From positions 124,001-188,000 of the forward strand of contig NZ_JACSPM010000003.1 of the NCBI RefSeq assembly GCF_014837165.1: a DNA stretch of 64,000 nucleotides. The letters are read 5' to 3'. The notes beneath the pieces were generated by a model, which saw nothing but the letters and a program-made list of their open reading frames with translations, had not been told where the DNA came from and ran no database searches. Every line of letters starts with the position of its first letter. Position 1 is the stretch's first letter. Made by a program: the position numbers and the translations under genes. This document shows, one piece after another, positions 1-8,409 of this stretch. This stretch comes from Microbacterium gallinarum (GTDB lineage Bacteria > Actinomycetota > Actinomycetes > Actinomycetales > Microbacteriaceae).

Positions 1-267
1 ATCCCGTTCCTGTTCAACGTGTGGATCACCGCCCGCAAGGCGCCGCGCGTGACCGTCAACGACCCGTGGGGCTATGGCGCATCGCTCGAGTGGGCCACCT
101 CGTGCCCGCCGCCGCGACACAACTTCACGTCGATCCCGCGTATCCGCAGTGAGCGTCCGGCGTTCGACCTCAACCACCCGGAGGCGGGGATCCCCGTCGG
201 CGTCGGCCCTGCGAAGGACGCGCCTGAAGCCCCGGTTGTCGACGCCGCCGACGGAGAGGTGAAGTAA
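1..267 (+). CDS. ctaD: Cytochrome c oxidase subunit I, C-terminal end (partial)
   Basis: This is the last 88 codons of the heme-copper oxidase catalytic subunit; the frame is open to the left edge of the window. The tail carries the conserved [27 protein letters not shown] segment that ends subunit I proteins ([16 protein letters not shown], about residues 23-38 of the fragment), followed by a short acidic, Pro-rich cytoplasmic end. The heme and CuB ligands lie outside the window. It is followed directly (0 bp gap, stop then GTG) by ctaF, so the two are co-transcribed. Function is membrane O2 reduction in the aa3 oxidase of the bcc-aa3 supercomplex. Identification is secure although only the tail is present. 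Confidence 0.93.
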   Translation: MPFLFNVWITARKAPRVTVNDPWGYGASLEWATSCPPPRHNFTSIPRIRSERPAFDLNHPEAGIPVGVGPAKDAPEAPVVDAADGEVK

Positions 268-702
268 GTGCGCACCAACACCGGACTCTGGTGGCTCCTC
301 ACCGTCTTCTTCGCCCTCGTCGGCGTGGTCTACATCGTGTGGAACATCGTCGCCCACCCCGACGTGCCGTGGTATAACGCCATCGAGTGGGTCGGCGCCG
401 TGGCGCTGGTCTTCACCGCGCTGATGGCTGCGCTGATCGCGTTCTACATCAGCCGCGTGCACAACGCGCAGGGCGGCGAGCTTCCCGAAGACATCCTGAC
501 GTCCGACATCGACGACGGCGACCCTGAGCTGGGCGAGTTCAGCCCGTGGTCGTGGTGGCCGATCGTCCTCGCCTTCTCGGCTGCTCTCGCGATGATCGGC
601 CTGGCCGTCGGCGCGTGGATGGTGCCGATCGGTGTCGGCGTGTTCGTCATCGCCATCGTCGGCTGGGTCTACGAGTACTACCGCGGGTACTTCGCGCGCT
701 GA
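268..702 (+). CDS. ctaF: Cytochrome c oxidase subunit IV (actinobacterial type)
   Basis: A 144-residue membrane protein with four hydrophobic segments (about residues 7-28, 40-63, 92-112 and 116-135), the size and layout of the actinobacterial-specific subunit 4 of the aa3 oxidase. The loop between segments 2 and 3 is acidic (ELPEDILTSDIDDGDPELGEF), typical of the family. The GTG start follows the ctaD stop codon without a gap and is preceded by GAGAGGTGAAG acting as ribosome binding site inside the end of ctaD. It is expected to assemble with CtaC, CtaD and CtaE in the cytoplasmic membrane. The position directly after ctaD matches the usual gene order. Confidence 0.93.
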   Translation: MRTNTGLWWLLTVFFALVGVVYIVWNIVAHPDVPWYNAIEWVGAVALVFTALMAALIAFYISRVHNAQGGELPEDILTSDIDDGDPELGEFSPWSWWPIVLAFSAALAMIGLAVGAWMVPIGVGVFVIAIVGWVYEYYRGYFAR

Positions 703-704
703 TC

Positions 705-1532
705 GTGCCGTTGCGGCCTTCCCGCGTGCGGCTGCGTGCCGCCGCCGTCTCCGACACCGGGGCGTACCGATCCGTCAACCAGGACGCCGCGTTCACGGCA
801 CCCTGGGGCGGAGCGGTGGCTGACGGTGTCGGCGGCGGTCCGGCCGGCGATCTGGCTTCGGCCGCGTTCGTGCATCGCCTGGCGGCTGGCAGGGTCGGCA
901 GCGTCGATGCTGCCGCGCTGGCTGTCAGTGTGAGAGCTGCCAACTGGGATCTGCGGGCGCACGTCGAGCGCGATCCCGCACTGTCGGGCATGGCGACGAC
1001 CTTCACCGGCGTCTTCGTGTCCGAGGCCGACACCCTTCTGCTCGCTCACACCGGTGACTCGCGTGCGTACCTGCTGCGCGACGGCGTCATGACGCAGCAG
1101 ACGCGTGACGATTCGTATGTGCAGGTGCTCGTCGAACGAGGGCTGGTGGCCGAAGCGGATGCCGCGACCCACCCGCGCCGCAACCTCATCACCGCCTCGC
1201 TGAGCGGCGGAGAGCGCGACCGCGTCGTCGTGGCCGAGCACGAGGCGCGGCAAGGCGATCGCTGGCTGCTGTGCAGCGACGGCCTGACCGACTACGTGCC
1301 GGCGAGTGACATCGCCGCCGTGGTCGCTCGGTGCGACGGCGCCGTCGAGGCCGCGGGTGCCGCAGTCGCCCTCGGCCTCACCGCCGGCACACGCGACAAT
1401 GTCACGGTGGTGATCTGCGACGTGGAGCTCGGGCCGGCGGAGCCTTTCGGTCTGAGCAGCAGGACATCGTTCTACGGCGCGGCTGCGGCGCGGTTCACCG
1501 AAGGCCTCGACGAGGGCCTGGAATCGGCCTGA
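705..1532 (+). CDS. PP2C-family protein serine/threonine phosphatase
   Basis: The 275-residue product has the PP2C metal-binding motifs in order: VNQDA near residue 25, ADGVGGG near residue 40, GMATTF near residue 95, HTGDSRAYLLRDG near residue 117, LLCSDGLTDY near residue 190 and TRDNVTVV near residue 232. The Asp residues in these motifs bind the two Mn/Mg ions. There is no transmembrane segment, so it is a soluble cytoplasmic phosphatase, unlike the membrane PstP next to division genes. GTG 705 is chosen because it is two bases after the ctaF stop; TTG 711 and GTG 726 are possible. It probably acts on Ser/Thr kinase or anti-sigma substrates; the partner is not encoded here. It converges on the rhodanese gene. 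Confidence 0.85.
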   Translation: MPLRPSRVRLRAAAVSDTGAYRSVNQDAAFTAPWGGAVADGVGGGPAGDLASAAFVHRLAAGRVGSVDAAALAVSVRAANWDLRAHVERDPALSGMATTFTGVFVSEADTLLLAHTGDSRAYLLRDGVMTQQTRDDSYVQVLVERGLVAEADAATHPRRNLITASLSGGERDRVVVAEHEARQGDRWLLCSDGLTDYVPASDIAAVVARCDGAVEAAGAAVALGLTAGTRDNVTVVICDVELGPAEPFGLSSRTSFYGAAAARFTEGLDEGLESA

Positions 1533-1539
1533 GCGGCTC

Positions 1540-1959
1540 TCAGGGCGCCACGGGCGAGCGCACGACCATGACCTGCGCATCGAACACCCGGGGGAGCGGA
1601 CCCTCGTCGTTCTCGGTGGGCTGACCCTCGCGGATCCAGTACTCATAGCCGCCGATCATCTCGCGCACCTGGAAGCCGAGCTTCGCGAACTGCAGGGCGC
1701 CCTTCGCGCCGCCGTTGCAGCCCGGGCTCCAGCAGTAGACGACGACGGGGACGCCTCTGTCGAGCTCGGCGTCGGCGCGCTGTGCGATCTGCTGGTGCGG
1801 CATGTGGATGGCGCCGGCTATCCGTCCCTGTGCCCAGGCCTCATCGCCGCGCACGTCGACGAGCACGAACGTCTCTTCGGCCTTCTGCGCCGCATAGACG
1901 TCCGAGGCATCCGTCTCGAGGGCGAGCTTGGCCGAGAAGTAATCGAGAGCTGTGGTCAT
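1540..1959 (-). CDS. Rhodanese-like domain protein (sulfurtransferase)
   Basis: A single rhodanese domain of 139 residues. It has the CH2A-like start (VLVDVRGDEAWAQGRIAGAIHMP, about 32-54) and the active-site loop VVYCWSPGCNGG, where Cys76 is the predicted persulfide-carrying residue; a second Cys lies at 81. It would transfer sulfane sulfur to a thiol or cyanide acceptor, but the physiological substrate cannot be read from sequence. The start ATG is supported by TAGCGT (minus strand, 1966-1971) placed six bases upstream with no Shine-Dalgarno, indicating a leaderless transcript separate from the qcr operon, whose terminator lies upstream at 2070-2118. Confidence 0.85.
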   Translation of the reverse strand: MTTALDYFSAKLALETDASDVYAAQKAEETFVLVDVRGDEAWAQGRIAGAIHMPHQQIAQRADAELDRGVPVVVYCWSPGCNGGAKGALQFAKLGFQVREMIGGYEYWIREGQPTENDEGPLPRVFDAQVMVVRSPVAP

Positions 1960-2069
1960 GCATCCACGCTACGGACAGCGGCGTCACGCGCCGCATCGTC
2001 GGGCAGTCACGCCTCGCCGGATTCCTGCCGATCGGGCTGCGGGTGGGCACGCGACGGGGGAGTGGGAAG

Positions 2070-2118
2070 CAGAACGCCCCGGCTGCGAACCCTTGAAGGG
2101 TCGTGCCGGGGCGTTCTG
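2070..2118 (-). terminator. Terminator after qcrB
   Basis: A perfect 14-bp inverted repeat (2070-2083 with 2105-2118) encloses a second 13-bp palindrome (2089-2101, ACCCTTGAAGGGT). It begins 17 bp after the qcrB stop on the minus strand and is followed by TTCCC rather than a long T tract, as is common in actinobacteria. It should end the ctaE-qcrCAB transcript before the rhodanese gene. Confidence 0.75.
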
Positions 2119-2135
2119 ACGGAGGAGGACGGACC

Positions 2136-3977
2136 TCAGCGGTCGGCGTCCTTCTCGCGGTTGCGCGGCTTCTTCTGACCGTCCTCGGGAACGATGACAT
2201 TCGTCGGACGGACCGCAGTCTCGCTGTTGCGACCATCGTCGAGGGGGACGTGAGGAGCATCCGGCACCCCGGCGCGCTCGTGCGCGGCCTGGATCTCGGC
2301 GTCCTCTTCCTCGGCGATGTGGTCGAGAGTGTGGTGCTGGTGCGAGAGGGCCTCGTCGAGCTCCGTCTGAGTGACCGGGGTGAGGCGGTCCTCGAAGAAC
2401 CAGCGCGAGATGACCGCACGCAGGTTCTCGTGCCACGGAATGCGGCCCTTGGCGTTCGGGCGCACGACGAGCGGCTCGTACGTCACGAAGTCGACCAGCT
2501 TGTAGCGCTCGTACTCGTCGACCGGCTGGTGCACCTCGATGTACTCGCCACCGGGGAGGCGGACGATGCGCCCGGACTCGTAGCCGTGCAGAGCGATCTC
2601 GCGGTCTTTCTTCTGCAGCGCGATCGCGATGCGCTTCGAGACGAAGTACGCGACGATCGGGCCGATGATGAGCAGCGCCTGGAGGGTGTGGATGACGCCC
2701 TCCATCGTGAGCCAGAAGTGAGTCGCGATGATGTCGGACGCCGCCGCTGCCCAGAGGACGGCGTAGAACGTGACACCGGCGGCGCCGATGGCGGTGCGGG
2801 TCGGGGCGTTGCGGGGACGCTCGGCGATGTGGTGCTCGCGCTTGTCTCCGGTCACCCACGCCTCGATGAAGGGGTAGATGAGCACGAGGACGATGAACAG
2901 ACCGAGCACGACGAGCGGCACGAGGATGTTGAGCGACCACGTGCGGTCGAGGAACACGAACTCCCAGCCCGGGGGCACGAGTCGCAGCGCGCCGTCGGCG
3001 AAGCCGATGTACCAGTCGGGCTGCGTACCTGCGGAGACGGGCGACGGGTCGTAGGGACCGTAGTTCCAGATCGGGTTGATCGTGAACAGCGCCGCGATGA
3101 GCGCGATCACGCCGAACGTGATGAACAGGAAGCCGCCCATCTTCGACATGTAGACCGGCATCATCGGGTAGCCGACCACGTTGCTGTTGGCGCGGCCGGG
3201 ACCGCCGAACTGCGTGTGCTTGTTGATCACCATCAGCATGAGGTGAAGCACGAGCAGGCCGACGAGGATCGCAGGCAGCAGCAGGATGTGCAACGCGTAC
3301 AGTCGGCCGACGATCGCGGTGCCCGGGAACTCGCCGCCGAACAGCAGGAACGACGTCCACGTGCCGATGAGCGGGATGCCCTTGACCATGCCGTCGATGA
3401 TGCGGAGGCCGTTGCCCGACAGGACGTCATCGGGGAGCGAGTAGCCGGTGAAGCCCTCACCCAGCGCGAGGATGAACAGGATGAAGCCGATCACCCAGTT
3501 CAGCTCGCGCGGCTTGCGGAACGCGCCGGTGAAGAACACGCGCAGCATGTGCACGCCGATGCCGGCGACGAAGACGAGCGCCGCCCAGTGGTGCATCTGA
3601 CGCACGAGGAGGCCACCGCGGAGATCGAAGGAGATCTCGAGCGTGGACGCCATGGCCGCCGACATCTCGATGCCGCGCATCGGGAGGTAGGCGCCGGTGT
3701 AGTGCGTCTCGACCATGGACGCCTGGAAGAAGAACGTCAGGAACGTGCCGGTGAGCAGCACGACGACGAAGCTCCAGAGGGCGATCTCGCCGAGCATGAA
3801 CGACCAGTGGTCGGGAAAGATCTTGCGGCCGAGCTCCTTGACGAAGCCCGACAGGCTCGTGCGCTCGTCGATGTAGTTGGACGCGGCGCCGATGAAGCGT
3901 CCGCCCAGCGGCTTATCGCGGGGCGTCGTGGCAGGAGGCGCCTCGACGAGGTCCTCGGTTGCGGTTGCGGTACTCAA
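2136..3977 (-). CDS. qcrB: Cytochrome bc1 complex cytochrome b subunit
   Basis: A 613-residue polytopic protein of the menaquinol:cytochrome c reductase. It carries the b-heme His region QMHHWAALV (about 127-135), a second pair of His residues in LYALHILLLP...VLHLMLMV (about 227-248), and PDWY (about 319), the actinobacterial variant of the Qo-site PEWY motif. The C-terminal cytoplasmic extension of about 100 residues is Pro/Glu/His rich, which is normal for actinobacteria. The TTG start at 3977 is chosen because it overlaps the qcrA stop in TTGA (4 bp), and because conserved sequence starts soon after; the open frame further upstream lies inside qcrA. Last gene of ctaE-qcrC-qcrA-qcrB. Confidence 0.95.
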   Translation of the reverse strand: MSTATATEDLVEAPPATTPRDKPLGGRFIGAASNYIDERTSLSGFVKELGRKIFPDHWSFMLGEIALWSFVVVLLTGTFLTFFFQASMVETHYTGAYLPMRGIEMSAAMASTLEISFDLRGGLLVRQMHHWAALVFVAGIGVHMLRVFFTGAFRKPRELNWVIGFILFILALGEGFTGYSLPDDVLSGNGLRIIDGMVKGIPLIGTWTSFLLFGGEFPGTAIVGRLYALHILLLPAILVGLLVLHLMLMVINKHTQFGGPGRANSNVVGYPMMPVYMSKMGGFLFITFGVIALIAALFTINPIWNYGPYDPSPVSAGTQPDWYIGFADGALRLVPPGWEFVFLDRTWSLNILVPLVVLGLFIVLVLIYPFIEAWVTGDKREHHIAERPRNAPTRTAIGAAGVTFYAVLWAAAASDIIATHFWLTMEGVIHTLQALLIIGPIVAYFVSKRIAIALQKKDREIALHGYESGRIVRLPGGEYIEVHQPVDEYERYKLVDFVTYEPLVVRPNAKGRIPWHENLRAVISRWFFEDRLTPVTQTELDEALSHQHHTLDHIAEEEDAEIQAAHERAGVPDAPHVPLDDGRNSETAVRPTNVIVPEDGQKKPRNREKDADR

Positions 3978-5053
3978 TGACGCTCCCAGAAGCTCGGGCC
4001 GACGGGTTCGGTGAAGTCGCTGCGGGCGACCAGGTAGCCCTCGGCGTCGACCGTGATCGGCAGCTGGGGCAGGGGACGAGCGGCCGGCCCGAAGATGACC
4101 TTCGCGGCGTCGGTCACGTCGAACTGCGACTGGTGGCACGGGCACAGCAGGTGGTGGGTCTGCTGCTCGTAGAGCGCGACCGGGCAGCCGACGTGCGTGC
4201 AGACCTTGGAGTAGGCGACGATGCCGTCGTACGACCAATCGGCGCGCTCCGGGCTCTCGATCAGCTGGTCGGGCAGCAGACGCATGAGGAGGACGATGGC
4301 CTTGGCCTTCTCCTCGAGGTAGCCGTCGCTGTGCGAGAGCTCGGCGAGCTCCTCGGGGATGACGTGCACGGCCGAGCCGAGCGTGACGTCCGCGGCGCGG
4401 ATCGGCTCACCACTCGGGTCGTGGGCGAGGCGCATCCCCTCCTTCCACATGGTGTGCTGGAGGAGGAAGACGGGGTTGCCGCCCTCGGGGTGCTCCGGGG
4501 AGTCCTGCGGCGCGAGCCCGCGGAACAGCACGATCGCGGGGGCCACCGAGGCGACGAGCGCGGCGATCATCGAGTTGCGGATCATCGTGCGCCGACCGAA
4601 GCCGGAGTCCTCGTTCGCATCGGCGAACGCCTGGATCGCCGCCTCACGCGTCGAGTCGCGGCCACGGGTGGCGTGCCGGGGCTCGACGAACTCGCGGTCG
4701 GACATGACCGCCTTCGACCAGTGGATGGCAGCGACGCCGATGGCGAGCAGGGCGAAGGCGATGCCGAGGCCGATGAAGAGGTTGTTGTTGCGGATGTCGG
4801 TCATCCGCCCGCTCTCGATCGGGAAGAGCATGTAGGCCGCGATGGCCCAGATGCTGCCGGCGATCGACAGGTAGAACAGCGTGTAGACCGTGCGGACCGC
4901 GGCCTTCATGGCCTTCGGGTCCTTGTCGGTCATCCGCTCGCGATGCGGAGGGAACTCCGGGGCGCGCACCGGGTCGTTGACCGCGACGGCGAGCCCGGTG
5001 GAGGGCTTCCAGGAAGCCCTCTCGTGCTCGAGCGGGTCGTCCTCGTGTGCCAT
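3974..5053 (-). CDS. qcrA: Cytochrome bc1 complex Rieske iron-sulfur subunit
   Basis: A 359-residue Rieske protein. Three hydrophobic segments (about 52-78, 90-110 and 160-180) precede the cluster domain; three N-terminal helices instead of one are the actinobacterial form. The [2Fe-2S] ligands are in CTHVGC (about 283-288) and CPCHQSQFD (about 301-309); the two extra Cys residues form the usual disulfide. It transfers electrons from quinol at the Qo site to the c-type heme of QcrC. The ATG start has an 11-base AG-rich leader, and its stop codon overlaps the TTG of qcrB, suggesting translational coupling. Confidence 0.95.
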   Translation of the reverse strand: MAHEDDPLEHERASWKPSTGLAVAVNDPVRAPEFPPHRERMTDKDPKAMKAAVRTVYTLFYLSIAGSIWAIAAYMLFPIESGRMTDIRNNNLFIGLGIAFALLAIGVAAIHWSKAVMSDREFVEPRHATRGRDSTREAAIQAFADANEDSGFGRRTMIRNSMIAALVASVAPAIVLFRGLAPQDSPEHPEGGNPVFLLQHTMWKEGMRLAHDPSGEPIRAADVTLGSAVHVIPEELAELSHSDGYLEEKAKAIVLLMRLLPDQLIESPERADWSYDGIVAYSKVCTHVGCPVALYEQQTHHLLCPCHQSQFDVTDAAKVIFGPAARPLPQLPITVDAEGYLVARSDFTEPVGPSFWERH

Positions 5054-5087
5054 GCTGCTCCTCGTCAGGTCTTGCGTGTCAGTACGT

Positions 5088-5888
5088 TCAGTTGGACTTC
5101 GCCGTGATCCACACGGTGATGGCGATCAGCGAGCCGATGCCGAAGATCCAGATGAAGAGGCCCTCGGAGACGGGGCCGAGCGATCCGAGCGTGAACCCGC
5201 CGGGCGACTGCGTGTCCTGCAGGAACAGCAGGTAGGAGATGACGTCGCGCTTCTCCTCGGTCGTCAGCGTCATGTCGTTGAAGACCGGCATGTTCTGCGG
5301 ACCGGTGACCATCGCCGCGTACATGTTGAGCGGAGTGGTGTTGTAGAGCGCCGGTGCGTACTTGCCCTCGGTCAGCGCGCCGCCCGCGCCGGCCACGTTG
5401 TGGCACATCGCGCAGTTGATGCGGAAGAGCTCGCCGCCCTCGGCGGCGTTGCCCTCGCCGTCGAGCACTTCCTCCGACGGGAAGCTCGGGCCGGGGGCGA
5501 GGCTCTGGATGTAGGCGCCCACCGCGGCGATCTGCTCATCGGTGAACTGGGCGGGCTTCTGCGGAGCCTGGGGTCCCTGCATCTGCAGGGGCATGCGGCC
5601 GGTGCTCATCTGGAAGTGCACGGCGAGCTCGCCCACGCCGTACAGCGACGGGCCGTCGGGCGTGCCCTGCACGTCGAGGCCGTGGCAGGTGGCGCAGTTC
5701 GCCTGGAACAGCAGTTTGCCGTCCTCGACCGTGGTCGCGGTGGCGACCGTGGTCTCGGCCGTGGCGGCCACGGCCGCGGACGCGCCGGCGTACACGCCGC
5801 CGGTGATCAGAAGTCCGATGCCGATGAGCGCGGCAGCAGCCCAGGGGCTGCGGCGGCCTTTCGAGCGGCGCGGGGTGTCTCGTGCCAT
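5088..5888 (-). CDS. qcrC: Cytochrome bc1 complex diheme cytochrome c subunit
   Basis: A 266-residue diheme c-type cytochrome that replaces cytochrome c1 and soluble cytochrome c in actinobacteria. An N-terminal basic stretch and hydrophobic anchor (about 15-38) are followed by two CXXCH heme sites, CATCH at 65-69 and CAMCH at 159-163, and a C-terminal membrane helix (about 243-262). It passes electrons directly from QcrA to CtaC within the supercomplex. The ATG at 5888 is chosen over the longer open frame because it gives a normal signal-anchor; the extra upstream frame lies inside ctaE. The gene sits 34 bp before qcrA and 20 bp after ctaE. Confidence 0.95.
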   Translation of the reverse strand: MARDTPRRSKGRRSPWAAAALIGIGLLITGGVYAGASAAVAATAETTVATATTVEDGKLLFQANCATCHGLDVQGTPDGPSLYGVGELAVHFQMSTGRMPLQMQGPQAPQKPAQFTDEQIAAVGAYIQSLAPGPSFPSEEVLDGEGNAAEGGELFRINCAMCHNVAGAGGALTEGKYAPALYNTTPLNMYAAMVTGPQNMPVFNDMTLTTEEKRDVISYLLFLQDTQSPGGFTLGSLGPVSEGLFIWIFGIGSLIAITVWITAKSN

Positions 5889-5908
5889 GTCGGGAATCAG
5901 CTCCGCTC

Positions 5909-6550
5909 TTATTTCAGGAAGTAGATGACGAGGAAGAGGGCGATCCAGACGACGTCGACGAAGTGCCAGTAGTACGACACGACGATCGAGGACGTCATCT
6001 CTTTGCGCCCGAAGTTCTTGACGGCGTAGGCGCGGCCGATCACCAGGAGGAAGGCGATGAGGCCGCCGGTGACGTGGAGCGCGTGGAAGCCGGTGGTGAG
6101 GTAGAACGCCGACGCGTACGAGTTCGCGGTGATCGGCATCCCCTCGGCGACGAGCTGTGCGTACTCCCACACCTGGCCGGACACGAAGATGGCGCCGAGG
6201 GCGAAGGTCAGCCAGAACCACTCGACCATGCCCCAGCCGAGCCAGCCGCGCTTGCGCGTCGAATAGGGCTGGAATCGCTCTGCGGCGAAGACGCCCATCT
6301 GGCAGGTGACAGACGAGAGCACGAGGATGATCGTGTTCACCGTCGCGTAGGGGATGTTGAGCAGCTGCGTCTCTTCCGCCCACAGGTCGGGGGAGGCGTT
6401 GCGCAGGGTGAAGTAGATCGCGAAGAGACCCGCGAAGAACATCACCTCGCTGCCGAGCCACACGATCGTTCCGACGGCGACCGGATCGGGCCGCTTGACG
6501 GACCGCATGGCCTGGGCGTAGGTCGCTGAGGAGGTCGTCACGCTCCCCAT
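5909..6550 (-). CDS. ctaE: Cytochrome c oxidase subunit III
   Basis: A 213-residue five-helix subunit III. Characteristic stretches are [22 protein letters not shown] (its first helix, about 27-48), the [12 protein letters not shown] motif (about 150-161) and the C-terminal [20 protein letters not shown]. The short form lacking the first two mitochondrial helices is normal for actinobacteria. It is the first gene of the ctaE-qcrCAB operon, transcribed away from trpD. The start is uncertain: ATG 6550 has only a weak AGGA upstream, while GTG 6541 (three codons later) has CATAAT seven bases before it, which fits a leaderless start. Confidence 0.94.
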   Translation of the reverse strand: MGSVTTSSATYAQAMRSVKRPDPVAVGTIVWLGSEVMFFAGLFAIYFTLRNASPDLWAEETQLLNIPYATVNTIILVLSSVTCQMGVFAAERFQPYSTRKRGWLGWGMVEWFWLTFALGAIFVSGQVWEYAQLVAEGMPITANSYASAFYLTTGFHALHVTGGLIAFLLVIGRAYAVKNFGRKEMTSSIVVSYYWHFVDVVWIALFLVIYFLK

Positions 6551-6736
6551 TATGGCCGATCCTGGGACACGATATTCGCATCACGAGGGATGCAATTGCC
6601 CGCGACGGAACTTAGGGTCGCCTAAGAGGCAGCCGCGAGTATGCCGTGAACACGCGATGAAGACGCAGAACCGGCGCCGGCGGGACGCCGTGTCACGAAA
6701 CGGTTCCGATCTCGCCGCCCGGCTAGGCTCGTGGTC
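6551..6736. promoter_or_regulatory. Divergent ctaE / trpD control region
   Basis: This 186-bp spacer is more A/T-rich than its surroundings. It holds CATAAT on the minus strand just before ctaE, TAGGCT (6724-6729) seven bases before the trpD ATG, and an inverted repeat CTTAGG-N4-CCTAAG at 6611-6626, about 60 bp upstream of ctaE. The half-sites look like iron-box half-sites of DtxR/IdeR regulators, but the spacer is shorter than in the usual 19-bp box. A second shorter repeat, GCATC-N6-GATGC, lies at about 6578-6593. Confidence 0.5.
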
Positions 6737-7798
6737 ATGGCGGAGCTGTACACCTGGCCGAACGTCCTCACCACGCTTCTGGAGCGGCGCGACCTCAGCG
6801 TCTCGGAGTCGACGTGGGCGATGCGGCAGATCATGAACGGCTCCGCGACGCCGTCGCAGCTCGCCGGGTTCCTCGTGGCCCTGCGCGCAAAGGGGGAGAC
6901 GGTCGACGAGATCGTCGGCTTCCGCGACGCGATCCTCGAGGCCGCCGTGCCGCTGCGCGTCGACCCGGCCGTCCTCGACATCGTGGGCACGGGCGGCGAC
7001 CGCTTCGGCACCGTCAACGTCTCCACCATGGCTGCGCTCGTGGCCGCGGCATCCGGTGTCCCCGTCGTCAAGCACGGCAACCGCGCGGCCAGCTCGGCGT
7101 CGGGCTCTTCCGACGTGCTCGGCGCTCTCGGCGTAGACCTGTCGCTTCCGCCGGAGGCGGTGGCCGAGGCGTTGCCGCAGGCGGGCATCACCTTCGCGTG
7201 GGCCGCGGCCTTCCACCCCGGGTTCAAGCACGCCGGGCCGACGCGCAGCGAGCTGGGCGTGCCGACGGTCTTCAACTTCCTCGGTCCGCTCTGCAACCCC
7301 GCGCGCGCCGAGGCGAACGCCGTCGGCGTCGCGCAGCTCGACCGCGTGCCGCTCATCACCGGCGTGTTCCGCACCCGCGGCGCGACCGCGCTGGTGTTCC
7401 GCGGCGACGACGGGCTCGACGAGCTGACGACCACGGGCCACAGCCGCCTCTGGGAGGTCAGCCGCGGCGACATCCACGAGCACGACCTCGATCCGCGCGA
7501 CCTCGGCATCCCGCTCGCCGACATCGACGACCTGCTCGGCGGCGACCCCGCCCACAACGCGGCCGTCGTACGGCGCGTGCTCGGTGGCGAAGAGGGTCCG
7601 GTGCGCGACATCGTGCTGCTCAATGCCGCCGCCGGCATCGTGGCCTACCGCCTGTTCCAGGACGCGACGCAGGTGCAGCGGCCGATTCTGGAGCGCCTCG
7701 CCGAAGCGCGCGACGCCTCCGCCGAGGCGATCGACAGCGGCGCGGCACTGGCGACCCTCGACCGGTGGGTCGAGGTCACCCGGGCGCTCGCCTCCTGA
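6737..7798 (+). CDS. trpD: Anthranilate phosphoribosyltransferase
   Basis: The 353-residue protein joins anthranilate to PRPP in tryptophan biosynthesis. It has GTGGDRFGTVNVST (about 84-97, the PRPP-binding loop), KHGNRAASSASGSSDVLGALG-type active-site sequence (about 111-131), and the FAWAAAFHPGFKHAGPTRSELGVPTVFNFLGPL signature (shown here in part, FHPGFKHAGPTRSELG, about 157-172). Length is typical. No other trp genes adjoin it; in many actinobacteria trpD stands alone next to ctaE, as here. The ATG is preceded by TAGGCT and seven bases, with no Shine-Dalgarno, so a leaderless start is likely. GTG 6731 is the alternative. Confidence 0.95.
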   Translation: MAELYTWPNVLTTLLERRDLSVSESTWAMRQIMNGSATPSQLAGFLVALRAKGETVDEIVGFRDAILEAAVPLRVDPAVLDIVGTGGDRFGTVNVSTMAALVAAASGVPVVKHGNRAASSASGSSDVLGALGVDLSLPPEAVAEALPQAGITFAWAAAFHPGFKHAGPTRSELGVPTVFNFLGPLCNPARAEANAVGVAQLDRVPLITGVFRTRGATALVFRGDDGLDELTTTGHSRLWEVSRGDIHEHDLDPRDLGIPLADIDDLLGGDPAHNAAVVRRVLGGEEGPVRDIVLLNAAAGIVAYRLFQDATQVQRPILERLAEARDASAEAIDSGAALATLDRWVEVTRALAS

Positions 7799-7886
7799 CA
7801 CGACGCCTTTTGCACGGCCGGCGCTCTTCCCTCGCGGTCGGGCGCGCCGATAGCGTGGCCCCACGATCACCGATCAGGAGGACGCC

Positions 7887-8384
7887 ATGAGCCAGGACCT
7901 TCCCACGACGACCGCAGACGCCGTCGAACCGCCGGCGAAGAAGGTCGGCCTGGTCAAGGCGGTCGGCGTGCTCGGCATCATCGGGGGCGTCCTGCTGATC
8001 GTCGTCGCGATCATCGCGTGGATCGCCGTGACGATGCAGCTGACCGCCGAGAACATCACGATCCCCGACGACGCGGCGGCCTTCCAGGGCCAGCAGGTCA
8101 CCGGTCCGGTGACGGCGTACGTCCAGGCCGACATCATCAACCACCACGCGCTGCAGGCGTCGGGCGGCAAGACCTACGCCGAGCTCGACCAGGACGACCC
8201 GATCCGGGCGACGATGATGCAGGCGTCGTTCCTGCGTGCGTCGCTGTTCACCTCGGTCGTCGCCTACGGCGTCGCACTGTTCGCGGCAGGCATGGGCGTG
8301 CTCGCGATCCTGTTCGGATGGGCGATCCACCGGCTCGCGGACGTCCCCGTCATCGTGAAGCGATCGGCTCTGGCCGTCGAATGA
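7887..8384 (+). CDS. Hypothetical membrane protein, two helices
   Basis: I do not recognise a function. The 165-residue product has a hydrophilic N-terminus, a membrane helix at about 24-50, a roughly 65-residue outside loop starting LTAENITIPDDAAAFQGQQV, and a second helix at about 118-146, then a short basic tail. Homologues in this group of bacteria are sometimes mislabelled aromatic ring-opening dioxygenase LigA; no dioxygenase residues are present. The start is fixed by a strong AGGAGG seven bases upstream of ATG, and a TAGCGT hexamer at about 7852 may be its promoter. It lies 25 bp before the PHP gene and may be co-transcribed. Confidence 0.75.
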   Translation: MSQDLPTTTADAVEPPAKKVGLVKAVGVLGIIGGVLLIVVAIIAWIAVTMQLTAENITIPDDAAAFQGQQVTGPVTAYVQADIINHHALQASGGKTYAELDQDDPIRATMMQASFLRASLFTSVVAYGVALFAAGMGVLAILFGWAIHRLADVPVIVKRSALAVE

Positions 8385-8409
8385 CCCGCTGCCCGGCGCC
8401 GGGCGCGCG

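Noticed and set aside
2103..3980. Plus-strand frame of 625 codons opposite qcrB
   Set aside because: Antisense shadow; it lacks membrane helices or motifs, while qcrB is unmistakable.
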